From Gemmobacter sp. (GTDB lineage: Bacteria; Pseudomonadota; Alphaproteobacteria; Rhodobacterales; Rhodobacteraceae): 8,977 nucleotides of DNA. The notes under the pieces were generated by a model that was given only the letters and a program-made list of their open reading frames with translations, had not been told where the DNA came from and searched no databases. The position numbers and the translations under genes were made by a program. This document shows, one piece after another, positions 1-6,425 of the stretch. The stretch covers positions 1-8,977 of the forward strand of contig JAUSPL010000507.1 in NCBI GenBank assembly GCA_030656535.1. The letters are read 5' to 3'. Numbering within the stretch: the stretch's first letter is position 1; each line of letters begins with the position of its first letter.

Positions 1-653
1 TTGGCATCGTCGAGAACATGAGCGGGTTTACCTGCCCGTCCTGTGGCGAGGTTACGCATATCTTTCATCAGGGCGGTGGCGAAAAGATTGCTGCCAGCCT
101 TGGCGTGCCGTTTCTGGGCGCGGTGCCGCTTGATCCAGCTATCGTGGATTGCGGCGATGACGGGCTGCCATTGGTGATTGCCCACCCCGATACACCCGCA
201 GCACAGGCCTACCGCGACATTGCCGCCACCCTCTCGGGGCGCGTGCGGGCCAAGCCCGGCTTGCCGACCCCGTTCGACTGGCAGTGGGCCGACGATGCCA
301 GCACGCCGAAGCCTGCTCCTGTGGCAGGTCATCCGGGCGGTGCGGCAGCGGTCCCGGTGGCCTTGCATCGCCGCGACGGGCGCACGCTGGTCGTGGGTTG
401 GCAAGACGGGTATGATCAGCTGATCGACGTGCGCGATCTGCGTCTCGCCTGCCGCTGCGCCGCCTGCGTGGACGAGATGAGCGGGCGCGCGGTGCTGGTT
501 CCTGCGACGGTGCCGCTGAACATCACACCGACCCGGATCTGGAGCATTGGCAACTATGCTATCGGCGTCAGTTTCAGCGATGGCCATCAGTCGGGGATCT
601 ACACCTTTGGCCATCTGCGCAGCATGAAGGCAGCCGAGGTTGAAGATGTCTGA
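1..653 (+). CDS. mrp: Mrp/ApbC-family Fe-S carrier P-loop ATPase fused to a DUF971 (GBBH-like) domain, 3' part only
   Basis: The reading frame is open from base 3 and ends at TGA 651-653, so the first in-frame ATG (18) is internal; the Walker A half lies upstream of the window. The visible 216 residues open with the Mrp C-terminal signature: GIVENMSGF, then the CPSC pair (residues 11 and 14) that in this family bridges a labile Fe-S cluster in the dimer, then the GGGEKIAASLGVPFLGAVPLDP stretch in pieces. After a Pro/Ala-rich linker, a second domain of about 90 residues matches DUF971/GBBH-like N-terminal domains: GYDQLIDVRDLRLACRCAAC and GIYTFGHLRSM. Its C-x-C-x-x-C trio plus the late His could form the zinc site known from gamma-butyrobetaine hydroxylase (inference). 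Known role of the family: transient carriage of Fe-S clusters to apo-proteins in the cytoplasm. The stop overlaps the start of the Nfu-type gene, supporting a shared Fe-S role. The fusion is seen in related bacteria, so it is unlikely to be an artefact. Confidence 0.9.
   Translation, partial: GIVENMSGFTCPSCGEVTHIFHQGGGEKIAASLGVPFLGAVPLDPAIVDCGDDGLPLVIAHPDTPAAQAYRDIAATLSGRVRAKPGLPTPFDWQWADDASTPKPAPVAGHPGGAAAVPVALHRRDGRTLVVGWQDGYDQLIDVRDLRLACRCAACVDEMSGRAVLVPATVPLNITPTRIWSIGNYAIGVSFSDGHQSGIYTFGHLRSMKAAEVEDV
636..639 (+). promoter_or_regulatory. Ribosome binding site deciding the Nfu-type start
   Basis: GAGG at 636-639 sits 6 bases before ATG 646. It favours that ATG over the in-frame TTG at 640, which would have no Shine-Dalgarno at a usable distance. 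The site lies inside the last codons of the upstream Mrp-DUF971 gene, so the two genes are probably translationally coupled. Confidence 0.6.
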
Positions 654-1914
654 ACCAGCGGTCCTGCTGCGCATCCGGGCGGAAAGTTCACCCGCCGATC
701 CGCACAGCCTGCGCTTTGTGGTGGAGCGCGACGTGCAGGCCGGGGCAGGGGCCACATTTGCCAACGCGGCCGCAGCGCAGGGCGCACCCTTGGCGCTTTC
801 CCTGTTCGCCATTCCCGGGGTTGAAAAGATTGATGTCGCGGGCGCAGTCGTGGCCGTGATCAAGACCGCGGACAGCGATTGGTCCGTCTTGAAACCCCAG
901 ATAGCGCAGGCGATCCGCGACAGCATGGCCCGGTTTTCCGCTCCACTGGGCAACGCGGCCAAAGCCCCCGGGGTGGCCCGGACCGATGACGAGATCCGGA
1001 CCGCCGTCCAGGACGTGCTGGACCGGCAGGCCAACCCCGCGATTGCCAGCCACGGCGGACATGTGAGCGTGACCGATGTGCGCGATGGCGTCGTCAGCAT
1101 GCTGATGTCGGGGGGGTGTCAGGGTTGTGCATCCTCTGCGGCAACGCTGCGCGGCGGGGTGGAAAACATGATCCGCGCCGCAGTGCCAGAGGTCCGCGCC
1201 ATCATTGATGTGACCGACCATGCCGCCGGTACAACACCCTTTTACAGCGCGCCACCGGATGGCCCGGCCGCCGCCAAGCGCCCCTTGCTGTACCGCCCCG
1301 TCCCACCCGATGCGATTGCGCGTGAGGATGGCCAATTCCTGATTTCTCCGGATTATCTTGCGCCGCGTCTGGGGATGGATGCCCAAACCCTGCGGGCGGC
1401 GCTGCAATCGGGCGAGGTTGTCAGCCAATCGGAATCCGGCACAGGGGCAGATGCGGGCAAGACGCGGTTGATCATGCGGTCAAGCCAGCGTGTCTGGGCG
1501 GCTGAAATCGCCGCCGATGGAACTGCCCATGAAGTCCCGGCACCGCGTGCCGCGATCAAGGCTGCTGCAGCGGGCACCGCGCTGCGCGATCGCATCCGGG
1601 CGCATCTGACCGGCCTGTCCGCAGCAGATGTGCCGCTGACCTATGGCCAGCTTGCACGGGATCTGGGGCTGTTCATGCCCGGATCCATCGCGAAAGTGAC
1701 ACAGGCGCTTGAGGCGACCATGGTCGAAGATGCCGAAACCGGCGCGCCGTTTCTGGCGGCCCTGGTGGTCAGCAAGGTTGGGGACGGCGCGGCCAAGGGG
1801 TTCCACCAGCAGGCGCGCGCCCTTGGCCGTGGCCCGGCAGATGGCGAAAGCGACAGCGCCTATCACCGGCGAGAGTTCAGGGGTGCAAGTACACTGCTTG
1901 CAGTCGAGCGCTGA
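646..1914 (+). CDS. Nfu-type Fe-S scaffold/carrier with long C-terminal extension (DUF6522-like segment plus helical module)
   Basis: Encodes 422 residues, about twice the usual length of a bacterial Nfu protein (about 190). Residues about 5-90 resemble the Nfu N-terminal domain (RIRAESSPADPHSLRFV, IPGVEKIDVAGAVVAVIK). Residues about 115-190 are a NifU-type C-terminal domain with HGGHVSVTDVRDG and the cluster-binding pair in GGCQGCASS (Cys158, Cys161). Known role: binds a [4Fe-4S] cluster at a dimer interface and delivers it to apo-proteins. Residues about 225-295 (DYLAPRLGMDAQTLRAALQ..., then GKTRLIMRSSQRVWAAEI) resemble DUF6522 proteins, from memory. Residues about 315-400 (VPLTYGQLARDLGLFMPGSI, FLAALVVSKVGDGAAKGF) form a predicted helical, winged-helix-like module I cannot name. 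The start is ATG 646, overlapping the upstream stop by 8 bases. The last dozen codons (after YHRREF) may be foreign, because the atypical downstream segment begins here. The Nfu part is certain; the tail's function is unknown. Confidence 0.88.
   Translation: MSEPAVLLRIRAESSPADPHSLRFVVERDVQAGAGATFANAAAAQGAPLALSLFAIPGVEKIDVAGAVVAVIKTADSDWSVLKPQIAQAIRDSMARFSAPLGNAAKAPGVARTDDEIRTAVQDVLDRQANPAIASHGGHVSVTDVRDGVVSMLMSGGCQGCASSAATLRGGVENMIRAAVPEVRAIIDVTDHAAGTTPFYSAPPDGPAAAKRPLLYRPVPPDAIAREDGQFLISPDYLAPRLGMDAQTLRAALQSGEVVSQSESGTGADAGKTRLIMRSSQRVWAAEIAADGTAHEVPAPRAAIKAAAAGTALRDRIRAHLTGLSAADVPLTYGQLARDLGLFMPGSIAKVTQALEATMVEDAETGAPFLAALVVSKVGDGAAKGFHQQARALGRGPADGESDSAYHRREFRGASTLLAVER
1884..1902 (+). repeat. 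Perfect inverted repeat TGCAAG-N7-CTTGCA at the 3' end of the Nfu-type gene
   Basis: TGCAAG (1884-1889) and CTTGCA (1897-1902) are exact reverse complements separated by 7 bases (TACACTG), just before the stop codon. The arm and spacer lengths resemble operators of MerR-family metal regulators, and a heavy-metal ATPase remnant lies about 200 bases downstream. However, I see no well-formed -35/-10 pair around it in either direction. It may be a relict operator or chance. Confidence 0.3.
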
Positions 1915-2100
1915 CCTTGTGGCAATGGACACGGTCGTTCTGTTTGGACCGGACAGCCTGTTCTCCAAAGGTGTGGTCCCACTTTGCTTTAACGGAGAGG
2001 ATCGAAGCGGACAGGTCGCTGTTTGGCGCTATTCGCCGCCAGAGCCCTTGCGACGGCTTAGCATATATTTTGAATGCGCCGACCTCAATTTGAGATAAGC

Positions 2101-2280
2101 GAGCGAGGCGGCGTGATGATTATCGGCGACGGCATCAACGATGCCCCCGCCCTGATATAGGCAGGTGTCGGCGTGGCGACGGGGTCGGGCACGGATGTGG
2201 CGTTGGAAACCTGGGATGCGGCCATTCTGCGCGACCAGGCGATGGACGTTCCCGCCACGACCCGGCTGGTTGACGACACT
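2101..2280 (+). pseudogene. Remnant of a heavy-metal (P1B-type) P-type ATPase, hinge region only
   Basis: In the frame of ATG 2116 the translation is MIIGDGINDAPALI, then TAG (2158-2160), then AGVGVATGSGTDVALETWDAA in continuous frame. GDGINDAP is the hallmark hinge motif of P-type ATPases. GVGxAxGSGTDVALExxDAA is the following segment typical of the P1B metal-exporting class (ZntA/CadA/CopA), which pumps Zn, Cd, Pb or Cu across the inner membrane. Only about 55 codons of resemblance are present out of a normal 600-800. The phosphorylation motif DKTGT, the CPx membrane motif and the last two membrane helices are absent. Resemblance fades after about 2275, although the frame stays open to 2391. 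The in-frame amber and truncation at both ends show that it is dead. Metal specificity cannot be told from this piece. Confidence 0.85.
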
Positions 2281-2506
2281 TTGCACAAAAAAGATTCCCG
2301 TTCAGGGATACTGCGCAGTGCGCTCATCAAATCCGCAGAAGTATTCCCGATCTGGAATTCAGGTCGTTCGGCAATCAAGAGTACCCCATGACTATCGTCC
2401 GGTCGCAAGTGGGCATGGTGCAGTCGGCATGGGGCAATCCAATGTCGTTAAGGTCTCTAATGCTCTGAGGGCGACCGGCGCTGGCAAGCGGCGGACGGAT
2501 TGGAAC

Positions 2507-2512
2507 AGGGAA
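2507..2512 (+). promoter_or_regulatory. Ribosome binding site of the EamA-type permease gene
   Basis: AGGGAA at 2507-2512, 5 bases before ATG 2518, is a good Shine-Dalgarno. It shows that the original start of the permease lies upstream of the amber codon, and that a start at GTG 2833 is not native. Confidence 0.55.
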
Positions 2513-2517
2513 GACAA

Positions 2518-3420
2518 ATGGGCACAAGTGTTCTGGCCTCTGCAGTTGTGCTTCTCACTGGGATATTGTGGGGCTTTTATTGGATTCCGGGGCGTGCATA
2601 GGCCGAATTAGGGCTGGACGGGGCATGGGGCACAAGCGCGGTCACTCTTGCCGCTGCTCTTTTCCTCCTACCCTTTGTCCTTTCGGATTCAAGTGCGCTG
2701 CGCAGGAAAAATTTAGTCGGGATCACTTCAATCGCGCTTGGAGGCGCGGCGTTCGCGCTTTACTCAATAGGCTTCCTATACGGCAAAGTCGCGCTTGTTG
2801 TCCTGCTCTGGTTCTTCAGCCCTGTCTGGAGCGTGCTGATTGCAAGGTTTCTGTTGCGCGTGCAGGTTCCTCGTATGCGACTGTTCGCCATTGCAGTCGG
2901 GCTTGCCGGGCTCTTCATCATGCTTGGAGGAGATGGCGGGTTCCCGATTCCGAGCAATCTGGGAGAGTGGATGGCCTTCGTCGGCGGTCTGATCTGGGCG
3001 TTTGCTGCGGCAGGGATGCGGCTAAAGTCCGACGTGAAGCCCTTGTCCTCTGCATTCTTGTTCTCTCTTGGAGCGACCGTGATGTCGCTTCTGAGCGCGC
3101 CCTTCCTTGAGCCGTTCCCAACGATTGCAGAAGGTGACCTGTCCGCAATAGCGATACATGTCCTCTTTACCGGAGGCTTTTGGTGGGTCCTTTCGAGTGC
3201 TGCCCTTATGTGGGCGGCTGTGCGGCTTGACCCCGCGCGCGTCGGCATCCTGTTGATGACAGAGGTCTTTTTTGGAGCCGTCACAGCTGCGATGTTCGCG
3301 GGCGAAAGCCTTTCCATCAGCGAGCTGTTCGGCGGTGCGCTGGTGATCCTTTCCGGGTTGCTCGAAGTCTGGCCAACGAAATCAGGAACAGGACACAGAG
3401 CGAACGGAGCAAAGGCTTAA
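2518..3420 (+). pseudogene. EamA/DMT-superfamily permease interrupted by one amber codon at position 28
   Basis: From ATG 2518 (Shine-Dalgarno AGGGAA 5 bases upstream) the frame reads MGTSVLASAVVLLTGILWGF then YWIPGRA, TAG at 2599-2601, AELGLDGAW, and stays open to TAA 3418-3420. That is 300 codons plus stop, the normal length of an EamA transporter with about ten membrane helices in two five-helix halves. Hydrophobic segments follow one another throughout (for example VALVVLLWFFSPVWSVLIA, LFAIAVGLAGLFIML, FFGAVTAAMFAG). The family exports or imports small metabolites across the inner membrane; the substrate here is unknown. No frameshift is seen, so the amber is the only lesion: a recent nonsense mutation (a Leu TTG to TAG change would fit) or a sequencing error. 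The only later in-frame start I see is GTG 2833, which would lose three helices and is not a credible native start. Codon use (CTT, TTA, ATA, TCA) is less biased than in neighbouring operons, suggesting transfer. Confidence 0.82.
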
Positions 3421-3490
3421 GCTGTCCGGCATGGAACACAAGGAACGAACCGGAGGAGGCAGAGAAGCTGCAAATGATGCCCTGATTTCG

Positions 3491-4228
3491 CTAAGTTTGA
3501 TCAAGAAGTGTGATCAGGGTTGCTAGGATTGCCAGCCCAAAACCGAGGACGGCAGTGTCGCCTGCCCGGATAGGTGTTGTTTTCATCTGGCTGCGGGGGT
3601 GATGGGGGCGCAGGCCCTTTGCCTCCATTGCGATGGCCGCGCGGCTGGCGCGGCGGATGGCGAAGGCGAGCAACGGGATGGTCAGTGCCATCACCTCGCC
3701 CGGTCGCGGGATGCGGCGCATCGGGCGGCGCTGCTGCATGGCGCGGGCCATGCGCATCGTCTGCATCTCGCGCCCCAGATCGGGGACAAGGTGCATCGCC
3801 TGCATCAGGGCAAACCCGACAGGCGCAGGCAGGCGCAGGTGGGTCATCAGCGACCGCACCAACTGCCCCGGATCGGTGGTCAGCGCAAACAGCGCCGACA
3901 CCATGCCGCAGGCCAGTGTGCGGGCGAACAGCACCAGACCCGGCGAAAAGTCCGGTGAAGCCGCACCCTGTTCGTGGGCCATCTGCAGGGCAAAGCCGGA
4001 CTCTTGGTTGAACAGCACCGAGGTGGTCAGGAAACCGAAGCCGAACAGGGCAAAGGGGATCATCAGGGCCAGCAGTTTCCACAATGGCACGCGTTCGACC
4101 GCCCACAACAGTGCCAAGGCCAACGCCAGTGTCAGAAGTTGAAAGCGCAGGTCGAACACCAGAACCGACGCGCCGATCCAGATCAGGCACAGGGCGAGCT
4201 TGGGCAGCGGGTGCAGGCGGCCTATCAT
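3491..4228 (-). CDS. ykoC: YkoC-like transmembrane component (EcfT/CbiQ family) of a thiamine/HMP transporter
   Basis: Encodes 245 residues, the usual length for the family. It starts MIGRLHPLPKLALCL at ATG 4228-4226, overlapping the TGA of the upstream ATPase gene by 4 bases (ATGA), so translation is coupled. There are about five to six hydrophobic segments: roughly residues 10-26, 29-46, 50-72, 96-116, 134-148 and 226-243. The cytoplasmic stretch after the middle helices carries two short motifs like those that couple EcfT proteins to the ATPases: MARAMQQR around 160-167 and MEAKGL around 201-206. The second has Lys where Arg is usual (ARG). Role by family: membrane coupling subunit of the YkoEDC energy-coupling-type importer, transmitting ATP hydrolysis by YkoD to YkoE in the inner membrane. 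It is the last gene of the riboswitch-led operon. An upstream extension of the frame to 4615 lies wholly inside the ATPase gene and was rejected. Confidence 0.9.
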   Translation of the reverse strand: MIGRLHPLPKLALCLIWIGASVLVFDLRFQLLTLALALALLWAVERVPLWKLLALMIPFALFGFGFLTTSVLFNQESGFALQMAHEQGAASPDFSPGLVLFARTLACGMVSALFALTTDPGQLVRSLMTHLRLPAPVGFALMQAMHLVPDLGREMQTMRMARAMQQRRPMRRIPRPGEVMALTIPLLAFAIRRASRAAIAMEAKGLRPHHPRSQMKTTPIRAGDTAVLGFGLAILATLITLLDQT

Positions 4229-5799
4229 CCTTTTCGCTCCATCCAGTCCAAAAGAGGGGTCGCCTCGGGCGGGGCCAAACCAACGGCCTGCAACAGAGCT
4301 GTGTCGCATAGAACTTGCCGGGCCGGGCCGTCGGTCCTTATGGTGCCATCCGCCAGTACCGCGATCTTGTCGCAAACCGACAGGGCGAAATCGGCGTCGT
4401 GAGTGATGACAGCCAGCGCCTTGCCCCGTGCCGCCAGCCGCCGGATGTGGCGCGCGATGAACAAGGTTCCGGCGTGGTCCAGCCCGGCGGTCGGTTCGTC
4501 CAGAACCAGCACTGGCCAACGGTCGGTTGCGGTCAGAAGCGCCAACGCCAGCCGCCGCTTCTGTCCCGTCGACAGGGTGAAGGGGTGCTGCTGCGCGACA
4601 TGGGAAAGGCCCCAATCGCCCAGCACCTCGGCCGCTTGGGGGGGCGTCATACCGGAGGCAGCGAGTTCCGCAAGGGCGCTGTCGGTGGTGAAATGCGCCT
4701 CGGGGTTCTGGAAGGCGATGGCCCCTGGCGGCCCGTCGCGGCGACCCTCGCGCGGTGGGATCAACCCGGCAAGGCAGGCCGCCAGCGTCGATTTGCCCGC
4801 CCCATTCGGCCCGAGGATGCCCAGCACCTCGCCGCCGCGCAAGTGCATCGAGATGTCGCGCAACACCTTTGGCCCAAACGGCGGCGCGCAGGCGGCATCG
4901 TGCAGGCAGACCACAACGGGGCCGGGCGGCAGGGGGGCAGCTAACAGCATTGGTCCCAGATCGGCATCGGGCGGCAGATGTGGCACAAGGTCAGCCACCT
5001 GCAGCACAGGCGGCACGTTGATCCCTTGTGTCGCAAGCTCCAGCCGAACCCGCACAGCGAGCGGCGTCCAGATCCCTTGGGCGGCAAGCGTTGGACCATG
5101 GGTCGCAAAAACCTGCGCAGGGGGCCCGTCAGCCAGCAGTTGTCCTTCCCGCCCCAGCACGATCACTCGGTCAATCCGATCAAGGATCGGCCCCAGCCGG
5201 TGATCCACGATCAGCACGGTTTGACCTGGGGCGAGCAGCAGGTCGGCCAGCATTCGTGCCGCTGCCGGAGCAAGGCAGGCAGTCGGCTCATCCGCCACCA
5301 CCAGATCGGCCCCTTGTGCCAGAACCGAAGCCAGCGCAACCAGTTGCTTTTGCCCGCCCGAAAGCGTGGAAATCCGCCGTTCGGACCAGCTTTCCGGCAG
5401 TCCGGCCTGCGACATGGCCCGTGTGACGCGTAGCGTGATCTCGGCCGGAGGCATGGCGCGATTTTCCAGTGCAAAGGCGATCTCATCTGACACCGTCAAC
5501 CCTGCCAGCGTTTGGTCGGCGTCCTGAAACAGGATTGCCACGCGGTCTGCCCAGTCTGCCGGGCTGCGGCTTTCCACCGCTTGCCCGAACAGATGCAGCG
5601 CCCCGCGACGGTCTGCCGGAATGGCGTGCGGGATCAGACCGGTAAGGCTGTGCAGCAAGGTGGATTTGCCGCATCCCGACGGGCCCAGCAGCAGCACCCG
5701 CTCACCCTGCGCCACCTGCAGCGTCAGGGGCCCCACCGCATCGCGCGCGGCAAAGGGGTAGCGCACAGCCACCCCTTCGCAAGACAGCGCCTCAGGCAT
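4225..5799 (-). CDS. ykoD: YkoD-like duplicated ABC ATPase of a thiamine/HMP energy-coupling transporter
   Basis: Encodes 524 residues with two ABC domains in one chain. Domain 1 has Walker A GPSGCGKST (39-47), Q-loop FQDADQT (Q92), signature LSGGQ (146-150), Walker B LVVADEP (about 166-172) and H-loop His200. Domain 2 has Walker A GPNGAGKST (330-338), Q-loop FQNPEAHF (Q364), signature LSTGQ (409-413, non-canonical), Walker B VLVLDEP (about 430-436) with D-loop AGLD, and H-loop His467 in ITHDAD. The domain 1 D-loop reads ACLAP, lacking the usual Asp. Two ABC domains joined head to tail are typical of YkoD and other energy-coupling ATPases. Role: hydrolyses ATP on the cytoplasmic face to drive YkoE/YkoC. 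ATG 5799 overlaps the ykoE stop by 8 bases; an in-frame TTG at 5829 would extend deeper into ykoE and is less likely. The end overlaps ykoC by 4 bases. Confidence 0.93.
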   Translation of the reverse strand: MPEALSCEGVAVRYPFAARDAVGPLTLQVAQGERVLLLGPSGCGKSTLLHSLTGLIPHAIPADRRGALHLFGQAVESRSPADWADRVAILFQDADQTLAGLTVSDEIAFALENRAMPPAEITLRVTRAMSQAGLPESWSERRISTLSGGQKQLVALASVLAQGADLVVADEPTACLAPAAARMLADLLLAPGQTVLIVDHRLGPILDRIDRVIVLGREGQLLADGPPAQVFATHGPTLAAQGIWTPLAVRVRLELATQGINVPPVLQVADLVPHLPPDADLGPMLLAAPLPPGPVVVCLHDAACAPPFGPKVLRDISMHLRGGEVLGILGPNGAGKSTLAACLAGLIPPREGRRDGPPGAIAFQNPEAHFTTDSALAELAASGMTPPQAAEVLGDWGLSHVAQQHPFTLSTGQKRRLALALLTATDRWPVLVLDEPTAGLDHAGTLFIARHIRRLAARGKALAVITHDADFALSVCDKIAVLADGTIRTDGPARQVLCDTALLQAVGLAPPEATPLLDWMERKG

Positions 5800-6376
5800 G
5801 GGCGGCGCGCTGGTCACGTTCGATCGCAAGGCCAGAGAGAACGCCGGTTCGGTACAGCGCCTTGACGGTCACATGCCCCAAAAGCCCACCCAACAGCGCG
5901 CCCGAGGCACAGCGCAGCACGAACATCACCACCAGCAGACCGGGCGCAAGGCTGCCATAGTCGAACCGCACCCATGTATAGGCAAAGGATGCCACAGCTG
6001 CTCCCACCCCCGCAGCCATCAGTACCGGCAGCGACCAGCGACGATAGCGGGTGGCGGCAAACACCGCCTCTGCCCCGGCGCCTTGGACAAGGCCGGTCAG
6101 CAGCAACAGCAACCCCGCTGGGCTGCCCAGCAGGATCTGCACAGCCGCCGCCATCACCTCGGACACCAGCGCTACGCCGGGTTTGCGGATGATGGCCGCC
6201 GCGATGATCGACACGATGAACCAAAAGCCCATCACCACATCCATCGTGACCGCGCCGAAGATGGCTTGCAAGATCAGCCAGACCTGCACCCACCCCAAGT
6301 ATAACACCCCGAAAACCGCGCCCAGAACGGCCACGATCAAGGTTTCACGCAAAGTCCAGACAGCCGTGTTCGGCAT
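5792..6376 (-). CDS. ykoE: YkoE-like membrane substrate-specific component of a thiamine/HMP transporter
   Basis: Encodes 194 residues, almost all hydrophobic, with five or six membrane segments: roughly residues 11-30, 32-60 (long, probably two), 68-95, 105-125, 140-165. A charged tail ERDQRAAHA ends at TGA 5794-5792. Length, the opening WTLRETLIVAVLGAVFGVLY, and position between ykoF and ykoD under a TPP riboswitch identify YkoE, the predicted S-like component that binds thiamine or its pyrimidine precursor in the inner membrane (family knowledge; substrate inferred from context). Two in-frame ATGs exist. The second (6376) has GGAG 6 bases upstream, while the first (6388) has only a pyrimidine/A-rich leader, so I chose 6376. 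There is a 49-base gap from ykoF. Confidence 0.9.
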   Translation of the reverse strand: MPNTAVWTLRETLIVAVLGAVFGVLYLGWVQVWLILQAIFGAVTMDVVMGFWFIVSIIAAAIIRKPGVALVSEVMAAAVQILLGSPAGLLLLLTGLVQGAGAEAVFAATRYRRWSLPVLMAAGVGAAVASFAYTWVRFDYGSLAPGLLVVMFVLRCASGALLGGLLGHVTVKALYRTGVLSGLAIERDQRAAHA

Positions 6377-6382
6377 GGAAAT

Positions 6383-6386
6383 CTCC
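6383..6386 (-). promoter_or_regulatory. Ribosome binding site deciding the ykoE start
   Basis: Read on the minus strand, GGAG lies 6 bases before ATG 6376 and overlaps the alternative ATG at 6388. It makes the inner ATG the better start and removes four residues (MEIS) from the longer frame. Confidence 0.55.
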
Positions 6387-6425
6387 ATTTGTTGTGAGGT
6401 TGGAAAAGCGGCGGGTGCCGCGGGG

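Larger units (their letters stand above)
1915..2517. other. About 600 bases without an intact gene; degraded segment
   Basis: Between the Nfu-type stop and the permease ATG no intact gene is recognisable on either strand. Positions 1915-2100 give short open frames with no family resemblance, and an A/T-rich patch (around 2061-2072). Positions 2101-2280 hold the P-type ATPase remnant listed separately. Positions 2281-2517 contain an A-rich run (2286-2292), a 10-base palindrome ACTGCGCAGT (2310-2319) and no recognised coding sequence. Base and codon use are less G/C-biased than in the flanking core genes, which fits acquired and decaying DNA. I see no transposase, terminal inverted repeats or target-site duplication. 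Confidence 0.6.

Noticed and set aside
688..1428. Long open frame on the minus strand opposite the Nfu-type gene
   Set aside because: Its codons mirror the GC-rich plus-strand gene, its composition (His/Gly/Arg rich) is that of an antisense shadow, and it shows no family motif. The same holds for other long antisense frames opposite ykoD (4403-5203, plus), ykoF/ykoE (6051-7151, plus) and the ZigA-like gene (7992-8576, plus).
2310..2319. Palindrome ACTGCGCAGT as a possible recombination or regulator site
   Set aside because: Ten-base palindromes are expected by chance in several kilobases of GC-rich DNA; there is no second copy and no recombinase or promoter nearby.
2833..3420. A truncated permease gene starting at GTG 2833
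   Set aside because: The same frame upstream encodes the missing membrane segments back to ATG 2518, with a good Shine-Dalgarno; 2833 falls inside a membrane helix.
4229..4615. N-terminal extension of ykoC
   Set aside because: The extra residues lie wholly within ykoD in another frame and have no membrane-protein character; ATG 4228 with the 4-base ATGA overlap is the natural start.
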